This document shows, one piece after another, positions 49,658 through 61,436 of a stretch of DNA of 64,000 nucleotides. The position numbers and the translations under genes are program-made. Within the stretch, counting starts at the first letter, position 1. Every line of letters starts with the position of its first letter. The notes under the pieces are model-generated. The model had not been told where the DNA came from and made no database searches. It saw only the letters and a program-made list of their open reading frames with translations. Source of the DNA: Holothuria scabra (lineage: Eukaryota; Echinodermata; Holothuroidea; Aspidochirotida; Holothuriidae); NCBI GenBank assembly GCA_037179385.1, contig CM074179.1:6262001-6326000 (forward strand), in the 5' to 3' direction.

Positions 49658-50748
49658 GTGAGGAGCCGTTCTATGTTCAAGTTCTGTGTATACACAAGTT
49701 TGCTGAGCTGTTCGTTTGCTTCTATTAAGTAGATTACCAATGAAAGATCGATGCAAACAACTTTGGCATCTGTAAGAGCAATTTGGTCGCTAAACTTGTC
49801 ATCAAACGTTGCAAGACATGACTAGAATTTCCGGTGTATCCTATTTATAACAGCACCCAGTTTGTTTTCTACAAATTTTTCAAAACTTAAATTCTGCACT
49901 ACACTTGTACGCGGACTGAATATTAACAAAACATAGCTGTGATTGCTATTTTACGTTCATAGGAAAAATAAAGTAATTAATAAAAAAATGTTACGTATAT
50001 TTACATAAAATAATTACAGGTATATTATTTATCGATTACAGGTATATTAAATTTTCACAAATTCACTGTCACCCGGTCCGCCCGCTCTAAAACAAGTGAC
50101 CCGCCGTCTGCCAGATATCAACCTTGGCAAAAGATCCTTGATTGGTTATAGTGTAGTCACTAGTGGAGGATGTCCGGCTTTGCATCTGTGAAGAATTTTG
50201 TTACCCGACAAATATTCAGCAATATTTTACTAACAACACTTCAGTGTTTCCATATTCTGGTGCATGAAGAATCAGTAAAGAAGGGAAAACGAGGTGCTGG
50301 AAGTAAAGGCTATATCCCCCGTCCAACTGTGATTGTCTCTTTAGAGACGTGTGCTAAGCAAACTATCACAATCAGCAGAAAACACACTTGTAGAGCTTAT
50401 TAAAAGTTTCACTTTCAAAAGTCAAACTTTTTGTCATCCTCATCCGTCTGTCGCCCATGCATTGTAATCTTTTCTTCGTTACTTTTCTCTTCATTTCTTT
50501 CCTTTTCTGCTTTTTCTTCATTTTCTTTTTTCGAACTTCTTTCTTCTCTTTTTGTTACCTTTTCTTTACTACCAAGGTGCTTTTGTCCTGCCATTAGTGA
50601 GAGAGTAGACGTGTTTGTTTGTTTGCTTGTTGTTAATTGGGAAGGAGCGAGTGACATTTTTTTTACCTCCCACCGAGTGTGGGATGCTTTCTTTGAATTG
50701 AATCTCGAAGGTACTCAACTGCAACGTCTTGTCTTTCTCTTGTAATAG

Positions 50749-50927
50749 GTCCCATGTGTTGGAGTCAGTATCGGTATTGACAGGATGTTTTCCGTCAGGG
50801 AAGCCAGAGTTGAAGAAAGGGGCGAGGCGGTACGAACTGTTGAGCTGTTCTCCTAGCATCAGCTCAACCAAACATGCTGGAAGAACGACTAAAGCTGTGC
50901 AACGAACTTTGGGGAAGTGGTATAAAG
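50749..50927 (+). pseudogene. HARS1: HARS pseudogene exon 6, 4-bp deletion and stop
   Basis: 179 bp between TGTAATAG and GTAGGT. The start encodes VPCVGVSIGIDRMFSV (motif 3 intact). After EAVRTVE, near 50845, four bases are missing relative to the family, producing TAG at 50854. The similarity resumes in another frame as VLLASAQPNMLEERLKLCNE. Adding four bases restores a 61-codon, phase-0 exon, which is why a 4-bp loss is inferred. Confidence 0.9.
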
Positions 50928-51705
50928 GTAGGTCGTTTCAAGATTAAGGAATTTTAGTTCAATTATTCTTATATTTTGTTAATAATCATCACCGGGAATT
51001 AAAAAAGGACATGGTCATAACCGTACACAGATTTCATTCCTGGCGAATGCCATGTCTATGTAATGGAAATTTTTTTTCCATTAAAGAAGTCTACCCAAAA
51101 ATGTAATTTGTGTTCGAAAATGATCCTGGGGGCACAAGAGGTTAAATAACTTCTTAACATTGACAAGTAATACATTGTTTCCCTTTGTTTTTCAAACTGT
51201 TATCTTTACCTGGGAGTTAATTGGGATAAGACTCCCCTGCGGGGAATGTAAATTTTGTAAATTTCTATTTCCGATTATGCCGTACGTTGTGATAATATGG
51301 GATCGTTGAATGGAAAAATGGTTGCAAAGTTTCAAAGGAAATAAAACACTGACCATAAATGTGAGGATGTGATGATCTATGTGCTTGCTTCAAGTTCACT
51401 TTTTGTTGGAAATATGACAGCGTCATCTGTTCATGTCTTGAGAACTGCACGCTAAATTTCAGTGCAAATTCCACCAAAATGCTCAGAATAAGTAAACCTT
51501 CAACACTTCAAAACTTGATGTAAGCTTAAAACCTTCTCTTAACAGTAATTGCAAGTACGACGTAAAAACGAAACCCTCTAGATTCCTGTCTGGTCAGCTT
51601 GTCGATGAAATAAGGAAATGTAAACTTTGTTGCAGTTTCTTTGAAAGTGGGCTAAATTCTTGACTTTTTGTCCTTTAATGTTTCTTGAATCTGGTTCCAT
51701 GACAG

Positions 51706-51851
51706 GCAGAATTTTTCTACAAACGTGACCCTGAGATTCTTGATCAGTACCAACATGCAGAAAATGTCAGATTCCCTTCTTAGTCTTGATAGGGGATAAA
51801 GAACTGCACAAGAAATCAGTTACTTTTAGGGATACAAAAACAAGAAAAGAG
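51706..51851 (+). pseudogene. HARS1: HARS pseudogene exon 7, 1-bp deletion and bad donor
   Basis: It starts after CATGACAG with AEFFYKRDPEILDQYQHAEN. A single missing base near 51771 causes TAG at 51781. The similarity resumes in the next frame as LVLIGDKELHKKSVTFRD. The expected end is GAG|ATATGT, where a GT donor has apparently become AT; a GTATGT four bases on would break the phase. Confidence 0.88.
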
Positions 51852-52137
51852 ATATGTATGTATTTTACAATTCCCACGACAAGCTTCAGTTATTGGTTGT
51901 ATGTTTGGTCCACATCTTATTCGTGTCGTGACAAGCGAGTATCCAAGGGGCGTATTCATCAGCTTGAGCACCGGGGGCGGGAGGGGTTACTATACTGTAT
52001 CATTCGTTAGTTTGTCCTACTTTCATGCGGTATATAGGCCCGGGGAGATCTGTCAGACACTGTGGCCAAAATGTTCTAAACGCTCAGCACAAAGCATGGT
52101 GGCCTTACGAGTATGAAAAGCCGCTTTATATTTTAGC

Positions 52138-52240
52138 TTGTTTTACCTCAGCAATGTAGCTTTTTTTCTTTTCTTTTTGACACTTCATCACACATTCGTG
52201 TTGGTTTGTCGTTATATATCATCTAACTAACTAACCAGTC
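52138..52240 (+). repeat. LINE 3'-tail fragment
   Basis: TGTTTTACCTCAGCAATGTAG and TTCGTGTTGGTTTGTCG parallel the tail after the LINE remnant at 48478, and it ends with the tetranucleotide run CTAACTAACTAACC. No coding part is retained. Confidence 0.6.
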
Positions 52241-52704
52241 TGTTATCCTGCACAGGTACAGTATCAACCCCCACCCCCCTTAACAAGTTTCTGTATTCGC
52301 ACCACTTTGTTGGTTATTTTAGCTCGAAGGACCTGACCTCAAGTTTTTTGACTTATTAAAAAATTATGCTTATTTCTCGGTATTTGTTAATTAAACATTT
52401 TCCTTCTATTTTCGTAATGTATACATTCATCGATATAGTTCTAAAGTATTATTAGAAGGAAAAAGCGGCACATATGCTTTTGGGCCAAAATAAAAACATA
52501 TGTTACGTTGTAAATTGGCTTTTGCAAGACATGGAGGTGCTCACCAAGTATAAGTATTGCACATTAATCGAGTATGATAATGACGACACATTGATTAATT
52601 TTACAATACAACACAAAGGTATTTATGTTGTTTGACAGACAATTTATTTTTGTTTTATATCTCAGAGAGCAAGTCTTAAAATTTGCATATTGTTTTTCCA
52701 ATAG

Positions 52705-52794
52705 ATTTCTGTTCCGAGCGCTGATATAGCATCGACTATAAAAACAAAGCTAAAGGCTATCGGAGATGTTACGTCACTCTCTTCCAGTGAATAA
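52705..52794 (+). pseudogene. HARS1: HARS pseudogene terminal exon
   Basis: 90 bp after TTTTTCCAATAG, encoding ISVPSADIASTIKTKLK, a short Ser-rich tail and TAA. It corresponds to the EVDVRREDLVEEIKRR end of human HARS. No AATAAA follows within a few hundred bases. Confidence 0.75.
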
Positions 52795-55700
52795 CAATTA
52801 TGACTGCGCATCAGTGTTCGACCATCCCGATGTGTTAGTCACATTCCTCGGTACATTAGTTACAAGCACACTTCTATCTACCCTAGTATTCGTACACAGA
52901 CTAAGTGTAAAGATGTTTAAAAATCACGTATACGCAAAACGTAGTATACTGCTAAATGACAAATTTGAGGCTGTTCTTAATACTGATAGACACGTAACTA
53001 AAAATTAGGACAATTTTTTAAAGTATGCTTCTCAATCGCTTATAAGCAAATGGTAGTTTTACTACTTAATGACAAATTTGATACCTTTCCTGTAACCATT
53101 GGAGTTAACAGAACTTGAAGTGATGAACATATTTAAGGTGCGCTTCTCCATCACTGTTATGCAAATGGTAGCAAAGTGGAACATAGCCTAAATTACAAAT
53201 GTGAGGCGGTTGACTGTTAAATATGGAACTAATGATATCATTTTAGAAACTGCTATAAAACTTTTCCTTTCTCTTGATTTCCCTAATTGCTTTTCTCAAA
53301 ACGTCATTCCAATTCCATAACCAAAGCTCTTTTTTTTAAAAGTGATACGGTTAGTGGTGTATACTGAAGTGAAACACCGAAAAAAATTTTTTGTGTACCG
53401 TAGCTAAGAAAGGGGAAATCCATTATTGGTGTTAAAATGAATAGCCCAGAGCCAAATTTTTGTTTTGATATGTTGAGGAACATGTTCTAGGCATTCTGGT
53501 GGAAGTTTCATACAATTTCCATGTTCTGTTTTTGAGATATTGGCATGGGCAGAGGGGAGGGGGGGGGGGACTCAGGAGTCAGCGGTTCCCCGTTAAAATT
53601 TCTCAAAGTTTTTTTTTTCTGTCTTAAATGCATCATTTTGCCTCTGTGTTCGTGCAACATGTTGTTTTGCCTTGCAGCTGTAACAAAGTAAAAGCAATTA
53701 CGAAGTACACAGATTCATGTTTTCAGATAAAATAGTAAGGGAGTGGTATCGAATGTCTCAAAAATGGGTGTGCGAGGCGGATTTGAAAGGGAACTTTCCA
53801 CAAGACCCGCATTTTGGGCAGGAGTCTGGGGGATTCGGGCAGTCTTTCAGTCTTAAAAAATCTGTTACATTACTCAAAAAACACACCAGCTTAAGCGAAT
53901 CCGTACATAAAGGTGCTCCAAAAATCATGAACACCGTGAAGTTCTATGAAAACTTAAAATGATTACAAAAACTTGGTACGCATTCTTACTGCGCATTGTA
54001 AAATGATTTTCACTAAATCCCATTCCATGTTGACTCTGAAGAATCTGCTTGGATAATATTTACAAAATTGAATTTCACTCCTTCTTTTACAAGATTTGCA
54101 ATTACCTGCTTTTCTATGAATATGTTATCTTCCCGGCTTATTCAGCGTTCATCCTCGCAGGGTAGTAAAGTTGTTAGAGACATAGAGAAAGGGCACATTT
54201 GCTAGGACAGGTAAGCTATATCTGAACATTTACTGGATTGTATAAAACTTTAATTGCATTAGTCAGGGAATGATAGAAAGACTTTGCAAAGTCTACATAA
54301 CAGTATAGCATCGTAAAACACTGGATTCATCCGTTTCCAGTCTAACCCCTGTTCCACAGTATAGAAAATTGATCTACAGACATCATGCTGGTCATCACCC
54401 CCACCCCCTTCCTTCCCCAACAAAAAATCCTAGATCCGGGCTGATGAGTCTCTCATTGGAGGATCACCGTTTGGATCACATGAAGTTAGGCTGAAGTCAC
54501 GACGATTCATTCTAATAGTGGAATGTGTGTTGCTTGTCCCCGTTGGCAGGGTAGGCGAAGGTTTTTCGTCTATAGCTATGAACCTCTTCATTCCAGTGGG
54601 ATTTTATTTTTGTATGACTGCTGCATTGTGTCATACTAAAAGCTAAAGTCCAGTTTACCCGTTAATACTTTCTAATTCGTAGCTATATTAACCCTACCCT
54701 ATGGTCGCCATTTCCCCTTTGATGGTTACAAAGAGACCACATGAACCTGGTATTCACAGAGGAGCTTTCATAGGTAGTAGTTTCATAACGCCGCACTGAA
54801 GAAGGCCTATTTACCGAGCTTAAACATGTTACAGCCAGAGGCCGCACCAGAATGTCAAAAATGGGGTCAAATTAGGAGTAAAGAAAATTTTTTCGGGGGG
54901 CAAACATTTTGAGGTAATATATGGCACGAATTTCTTTGGAAACAGCTTTGCAAAATGTTTTTGGACGTTGTCTTTATTTTTTTGTACTTTTATCAAGCAG
55001 CTAAACGTGTTCGTTTCGCGGAGTATTCCTCCCCTGTATCCCGCAGTATTTTAGAAATTGGTCGTTTTTCCTACTTTCTTAAAAAAATGTAATGCCCGAA
55101 TACTGAGAAAAATTGCTGCTCTTGGTTTTATTTACTTATTCCCTAACAAATAGCGCAGACTGTTGTCATAAACCTTTTGGACGGTTAAATGCTTAACGTA
55201 AAAACGTAGACAAACATGTTTTTATATACATATGTAATATGTAAAAGGGTACATCTTTCTTGAATAAATTGCAAAAAATATTCCCCTAAAATTTGTTCTC
55301 ATGTGTGGTTTGTTATTTCGCCTTGAACTCGTCCATATGATATAACTTGTTATGTTGGTTTAGATAGAGAATGTGATCATTTTACAACCCAGCTGGCTAA
55401 AAACGCTATATTTATAGTAAAATTTTCGTGAAAAATAAAAATGATAAGCAAGATTTGTGACACACTCAGGCAGTAGAAGGAAAAAGATTTTCCCCACTTC
55501 TAATACCGTATAGTCTCCACAAACTTTTCCCGAAATGAAAAAATATCGAAGCAAAGGGTGAAAAAGTACTGAGATGTTTTGAATTGTCAATCTAATTAGA
55601 CGGACAGACGGAATGGAGATTAGTTACAGTGTCCGATTAATAGAGTGCCATCTATCCTGCCCCTACAGTAAAAATTCAGATACAACGATAATGAAAATGG

Positions 55701-57259
55701 GGTGTGTTGTTTTTAAGTTGAGTAATTTAATAGTGTGGAAATGTTTTTCTGTAAGTCAGCCGGATATTCATTTGAACCCACCTCGTAACTGCTGAACGTG
55801 ACATTTGTTAAAGGTGTTACAAGTAGAAAAAGTCACAATGTTATCCATTGGGAGTGGTACATTTTATCTGATAATTTCTGATCACGTAGCTAATTCCTTG
55901 TTCCTTCTATCATTGCAAACGAAATCTCAAAATGACGACTATTTTATGTCAAGGAAATTTCACTTCCAGCTGTCTGGCTGTCTGAGTTGTCCAATTTTCA
56001 AAATTTTCTGCAAGCCCCGCGCAACTTATTGGAGCGCTCTGCTTTGTCTTTTTGCAGATTGACATTTTTCGGGCAAAAATATTCTTGTAACTTTCTGATT
56101 ACTCTGCAAGCTCAAAATACCGGCTGGTTAGATTATTGTTTTCAGTATCGGAAATGCCATTTCCGGCTGTCTTCGGGGTCCGGTATTTCATTTATATATG
56201 TTCGCTACTCGCCAATTAATGGTGACGCTCCGCTTAGATAGTCTTTCGGGTAGATTTATATTTTTACGGGAGCATTTCTTTTTTCGGGGAAGATCTTCTG
56301 CCTCAAAACTGAAATGCAGCCCATGTTTCTGATATCTAGCACATCTTAAGCCCCGTCAAATGGATGTTCAAACAAAACGTTCGCTATTTCCCTTAATATT
56401 CCGACACTTAATAGGATGCCTGAAAATTTAGGGGCGCCCTACCGACGGAGGTATTTGTTTCATTAATTTGAAAGAAGTTAAGTTGCGTCTTTAGGGTTTG
56501 TTTTTACATTTCTCAGGCTTGCCCTGTTTCAATAGTAGATTGACGCCTTTCTTTGCGCTGACGACTGCTACCTTCAATGTTAAGGAAAGGAATTTAAAAT
56601 AGTATTCTGCCTACTTCAAAGCGCGGATTTAGTGCTGTTATCGGGGTTCAGGTTATTGTCTACCGTCAGGCAAAGTCTGGCGTCATCCCAGTAATAAGCT
56701 CTTTTCTAAAAGTAAAGAATCTTCCCCTACTTCAAAAACCAAAATTTTTCCCCACAAACTTTTTTCTGCCAACGTCGATAGTTCAAACCTACGAAACCGT
56801 AAAAACGCATGTAACATCAAAACTGGGGCAGGGGTCAGTGGAATTTTAAACCAGGGCCATGGTGGTACTTCACCTATCAGTCGTTCCTATCGCCTATTTT
56901 ACCTATCATTATTTGTCTGCATTAACTTTTACAACGAGTAATATCTGCAGTGCAGTGATTACATCTTTCAATGTTCATTTCATCACCATGCCGTTATCAC
57001 CATAGTTACACAGATGAGTGCCGGGCGAAACGTGTGGTCAAAAAGCTCCCAGTGATGATTGCTCATGGCTCTCTGCAAAACTCTATAACAGGTGTACCCA
57101 TGTGATTTGTGGATGTGCTGCCAAACATTTTTCAACAGCCTGGCGAAACCTGGATCGTGTCCCGGAACGGGTCATCTGTAAGCAATAAACGCACAAAATT
57201 ATGCATACACACTCACATTGACACACACATGCACTCAAAATGTAGTTATCTGGAAGCCC
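52795..57259. other. No gene recognised; hAT-like fragments
   Basis: There is a G run at about 53560. Near 55970-56240 there are two diverged copies of the hAT-like hairpin segment (CCCCGCGCAACTTATTGGAGCGC, CGCCAATTAATGGTGACGCTCCGC) each with a TTTCCGGCTGTC-type neighbour. Short frames at 55613-56241 follow these repeats and are not taken as genes. Confidence 0.45.
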
Positions 57260-57263
57260 TTAA

Positions 57264-57514
57264 CCCTTTACCGTTGTTTGGGTCCTTTTGGACCCATGCG
57301 GAGAGCTCGGCTGTCACCCATCTTTACTGTTTCACGCGGAGCTCGAAACTGCGAGTAGCTACCCGAAAATTCGGCTACAACAACGAGAGGGACAGTAGTT
57401 CAAGGTCACGGGGTCAATGGCCTACGGAAGCCGATGCGGGGCGGGTTACGTCCGCTTTTCCGCCCACTCCCGAGGCGCGCAAATATGCCAAGATCGGAGC
57501 ACAACGGTAAAGGG
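57264..57514. mobile_element. piggyBac-type MITE, family 3, 251 bp
   Basis: Perfect termini CCCTTTACCGTTGT and ACAACGGTAAAGGG are flanked by TTAA (57260-57263 and 57515-57518). GC content is higher than the surroundings, and it contains no transposase. The 133-codon frame crossing it is a chance opening. Confidence 0.88.
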
Positions 57515-58143
57515 TTAATCTAAAATACCTGCACCACTCGGCCAAAGGGTTACGTGCACACACGCAGAGACAGTGGCATCAGCTTTGCAGTAAACACACT
57601 CCACAGGCTTATTTTAAATCATCCGTATACCACAACGTGATATTTTTATCCTTCCTGTTGTTTTTTATAATCTGTCTTCGCGGTCAAATCGAAATGCTTT
57701 CCCCCAATGCTATCATTAGGGTAGCAGTTGGCCCCTGCCCCAGAATTGCCGCCCCTGCTATAAAACCCCTATTTTCACGAAAAAGGGGGGGGGGAGGGGA
57801 GAGATAACGCGAGCGTCTATTTTCAGAACTGATATGTATTTGTTTTTTATCATAGTGAAGTGCGACAAGCATCTGATATAGTCGGGTATTTAATACTAGA
57901 ACCAATAAAATATGAAAATTACCATCAATACAACCTTCGAAAAAGCTTAAATTCCTACATTGGTGGCGGTAAGGGAGGATCGGGAAGTTGAAATCCCCTG
58001 CCCCCATGACTCGAGCTTGAATAACAAAAGAACACTAAATTGGCAAAACATAATCTCTTAAACTTCATCACTCCATAGGTACATTGCATCACTTCACATC
58101 TGGAGATATGAAAACTACAATGCGTTTTTTTTTCTTTCGTTAA

Positions 58144-58435
58144 AGGCTTGGTCCTCTCATCCCAACAAATTCCAATTCTCCTGACCTCCTTTGCATAAGC
58201 TCCTCCCCCAACTGTCTTAAATTCATTCTCATCCAGATACAACCTAAGTTATATTTCTTCAGGGCAGTTCACAAGACCCCCAACGTGTAATCAAAGCACT
58301 CTCAGTACAGAACATGTTGTGTATAATATTCCTCTGCCTTTTTAGAAGTTACTGTCAATCAAAGACCTATGCCAATTGAGAATTTCCGTGGACTTCTAAA
58401 AAAGTTTTAGTTTCGGGTGAGAGGATTAGCCCTCT
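58144..58435 (-). mobile_element. piggyBac-type MITE, family 1, inverse copy
   Basis: It is flanked by TTAA (58140-58143, 58436-58439). In inverse orientation it shares the TCATCCAGATACAA / ATTCATTCTCATCC segment and CCTCTCATCCCAAC terminus with the copies at 14303 and 47128. Confidence 0.83.
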
Positions 58436-58693
58436 TTAAACACTGGTCAATGTTTACTCTACTTCTCCCCGTGAAACATTTCTGTATATGTCACTGGCAT
58501 AGAGTCACATCTTGTTAACAATCGTTTAGACAATTTTTATATGATCTCAATTGGAAAAGCCCAGATAGATTAACAAATAGTTCCAAACTAAACATCTATC
58601 CATTGTCGCTTAACTTGCCTTTCTTGCATACGAGCAAGGTATAACCATTAGGGACTACTGCAACTGAAGTACCCTTGATTAATTTGGATTTAA

Positions 58694-58979
58694 AGGGCAA
58701 GAGCAGTCGCCCAAACTTATTTTTAAGCAACAGTTACATCTTACAAGTTGCTTTTAATTTTTCTTCGAAGTATCATCCATCATGTTTTAGGACTTCAATG
58801 TTGCATATTCAATGTTAACCAAACAGTAACTCCTAGTTTGTTTGTTTTTTTTTCTTTCTTTTTCTTTTTTCTTTTTCACATTGGAGCATAAGCAATATTT
58901 TCAGATGACTCTCAAGAGCCAATCATGAGCCAAGACAGTCTACCTTACCACATCAGGTTAGGGTGACTACGTTTATCCT
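58694..58979 (+). mobile_element. piggyBac-type MITE, family 2, 286 bp
   Basis: It is flanked by TTAA (58690-58693, 58980-58983). The left end is AGGGCAAGAGCAGTCGCCC. The right half has GACTCTCAAGAGCCAATCATGAG and ACAGTCTACC, as in the copy at 46777. A TTTC-rich run near 58850 is a private expansion. Confidence 0.82.
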
Positions 58980-59063
58980 TTAAATGTTAAATGCACCGCG
59001 AAACGCGCCAAAAATTTCAGCTTTGTAAAAAGAATCTTTAAAAATATGAAACTTTTATTTCAG

Positions 59064-59253
59064 ACAATTTGCTTTCTTGGAAACTTTGAAAGATTGGGGA
59101 TTATTGGAAAATCTGTTCTCCCTTTTAGAAAATCTGAGATTGCACGGCGACGAAGGATCGTTGTTACTGCGTAATTTTGTCTTATGCCTGAGGCGTACAA
59201 GTGTGGGAAACTACAGTGCAGTTGTCTGTTATTACCGGTGTAACCTGTTTTAA
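59064..59253 (+). CDS. Candidate terminal exon, helical death-fold-like segment
   Basis: After the acceptor TTTTATTTCAG, a frame of 62 codons runs from CAA at 59065 to TAA at 59251-59253, with no ATG of its own. The peptide is Leu-rich and amphipathic: QFAFLETLKDWGLLENLF, LLENLRLHGDEG, LLLRNFVLCLRRTSVGNY. The spacing of Leu/Phe and the CLRRTxxGNY-type ending recall the last helices of DED or CARD domains, but I cannot assign a family and no partner exon was found. It could also be a relic, or end earlier at CCG|GTGTAA (59237). Codon-like character and the good acceptor are the only support. Confidence 0.4.
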
Positions 59254-60837
59254 AGACGCATCTGGCGAATTATTTTTCGTTAATCCTAGCCAGGTGCAAT
59301 CGCCCTCTCGTCCCACCCCTGTCAGTAGCGATGCCTCTGATTGTGTCGCTTTCGATTTTGGCTTTTTTTAATATACGCTAATACAACATCGAGGTAATAA
59401 CAAAGTCGGACATTTTTGGGGGTGGGTTGAGTTCCCAAAGCCTATCGTAAAACCGCGCCTACCACTTTGTAGAGATACTGATAAAGATATTGACAAGTTT
59501 GTTCCAAGAACGATTTTTTCAGTGAAATGCCTTTTACATGTGCACCTGCTGTTTTTTACGTGCGTATAAACATCCGTTGGGTCATTTTTTTACATTTAAC
59601 GTGTGTTGATCCGTTTTCTACTAACATTTGTTAATTGAATACAAGCCAAAATATAACTTATCAAACAAATTAACAGTATTATGCTTCCGTTTAGTTGCAA
59701 AGGTTTTGTTTGTCTTAAAACTTCACGAAGATATGCACAAGCTGTCATGCTAATGTATTTGCTCTTTCAAAGTAAATATTCCTGGGAATCATGGTGCAAT
59801 CATCTCCTATTGCTTTAGCAAATACATCTGGAGTGCGGTACACACTGATATCAGTTGGCGTTGAGTGGGTTTATAGATTATCACTTCTCAATGACATCGT
59901 TACGTAGATCATCAGGCGTCATCTATACGACATCGCTATAAACATCATTTGTCGTCAGATAAATATTGACAATAGGAGGTATGTTCGATAAGTACTCATT
60001 TCATTTTCATAAGAGGAATTTTTGTAAAATGCAAACACACAAAATGAGCAATCTTAGTTCATGTTCGTTCAGTGCCTTTCTCAAATAACCAAGCCTTTGT
60101 GTGATCGTTCCATCCATCTCTTTTGATTGATTTGAAAATCAGATAGGTTCTCCTGGCACATATAGTTGGAATTGATGTCGTACGGTACTTTGCAAAGAAA
60201 CTTATTAGAAAAACTTTTTTATTTTGCCTGTTCGTTAACGTATGACTGACTTTTCTATTAATGTAAAATTCGGACTTACTTCGAGACATAAAGGCGTAGG
60301 CTATTTTCAAATATTAATATTGCAACAAACAGGAAAATAAAAGAGCTAGTTTGTAAAGAAGTATCAACAAGTTATGGGCAAAAGAAAATGTTGGGGGCAA
60401 AATTTCGGGTGCAGTTCGAAACGGGACCGAAGCGCCCACTCGTCTGTGTGGGTTCTCTAGGTGAGAAATTAAGTCTCAGGAAAGATATTCTTTTCGGTTA
60501 AACAAACTCCTAACTTACCTAATTGAGGACCAAGTGGGGGGCAAGGACAAAATCTGACCCGGAAATTTCCCTTTTCGCCTCGTAGCTCCGTCACTTTCCG
60601 TCGTGTTCAGCCTACAACCCTGTCTGCAGAGTATATGCTCTAACCAGTTTTCCTCATTTGTTTTGGGTCTCTAAATAAACTAAACGGTAAGTAATATCTA
60701 ACTTAAATGATAAATCGCCTAATCTTCGCAAGTTAAATTTAAACTCTAACTTTTGATAACAAAACGCAACTACTTCATTTAGAGCTGCATAAAGTGGTGA
60801 TGGATTATTTTTAATTTGTACAGCTTGGCTCGTGTAT

Positions 60838-60942
60838 CTATTCAAAATGCATGACTAAAGCTTTGTGGGTCGTTCGATTAGCCGCTCCCTGTAGCTCACG
60901 ACTAGCATAATTCTCCATGAATGGTCTTGCAGCTTCCCAGAC
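60838..60942 (-). CDS. Unrecognised gene, terminal coding exon
   Basis: On the minus strand, after the acceptor TTTTCTTAACAG, 34 codons VWEAARPFMENYASRELQG, AANRTTHKALVMHFE and TAG are open. It begins in phase 0, exactly as the upstream exon at 61751-61820 ends. The peptide is polar and helical, without a motif I recognise. A minus-strand AATAAA about 600 bp downstream (near 60218 on the plus strand) could be the polyadenylation signal. The gene would extend leftward in its own direction from beyond 61820, possibly past the Penelope-like insertion. Confidence 0.6.
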   Translation of the reverse strand, partial: VWEAARPFMENYASRELQGAANRTTHKALVMHFE

Positions 60943-61436
60943 CTGTTAAGAAAAGGTATTTTGCGTTAGTCGTAAGATGACGTATAACCATTGAATATTC
61001 ATACTACCGCTTGATCAATCTTAGATTTCTGCACTCTTTGCTGCGAATTGCTGGTAACTAACACATTGGCGGAACATAGACACGTTTATTTAATTGAACA
61101 AATTAAGACTGGGAGTGAAAAATTAAATTAACAATACGAAAATGGTTTCTAGCGAAGGATGCAGAAGAACCCTAAGTGAAGAAGATTTTGAAGTCCACAT
61201 TTTGTATGATGAAATCTTCCTACTTACTTTTTGAAACATCCTACCTCTCTGTCTGATTACATCTTTTCGCATCAGGGATGAAATGCATAGTTAATATCAG
61301 GTTTCATATATGCTGAACTGAATGACAGTAGTGCATATACCAAAATACTGAAAAAAGTTACGTAACATTTAGGGCTCAGTACCAGTCACATCCAAGACCT
61401 CCTTTGATCTACTGTGGTGACTTGTGGCATTCTTAA

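Larger units (their letters stand above)
36684..52794 (+). pseudogene. HARS1: Histidyl-tRNA synthetase, duplicated unprocessed pseudogene
   Basis: Eight exons in order match cytosolic/mitochondrial HARS (class II synthetase that charges tRNA-His): 36684-36899, 41302-41400, 41966-42059, 46094-46221, 49542-49657, 50749-50927, 51706-51851 and 52705-52794, the last with a proper TAA. Phases fit one another where neighbours survive. Lesions: the exon(s) from VPFARYLAM to the residue before VNHR, including motif 2, are absent from 36900-41301; the LARGLDYYTG segment is absent; exons 6 and 7 have frameshifts with premature stops at 50854 and 51781; donors after exons 4 and 7 read GC and AT instead of GT; GGRYDG is GGWYDE. 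Motif 1 region and motif 3 (GVSIGIDRMF) survive. Retained introns rule out a processed copy. A functional paralogue hidden by assembly errors is possible but would need many errors at once. Confidence 0.88.

Noticed and set aside
50415..50657. Lys/Glu-rich minus-strand frame
   Set aside because: It is the complement of a long pyrimidine tract upstream of a synthetase exon; simple-sequence bias explains it.
57109..57510. 133-codon plus-strand frame
   Set aside because: More than half lies in a TTAA-bounded MITE, and there is no family resemblance.
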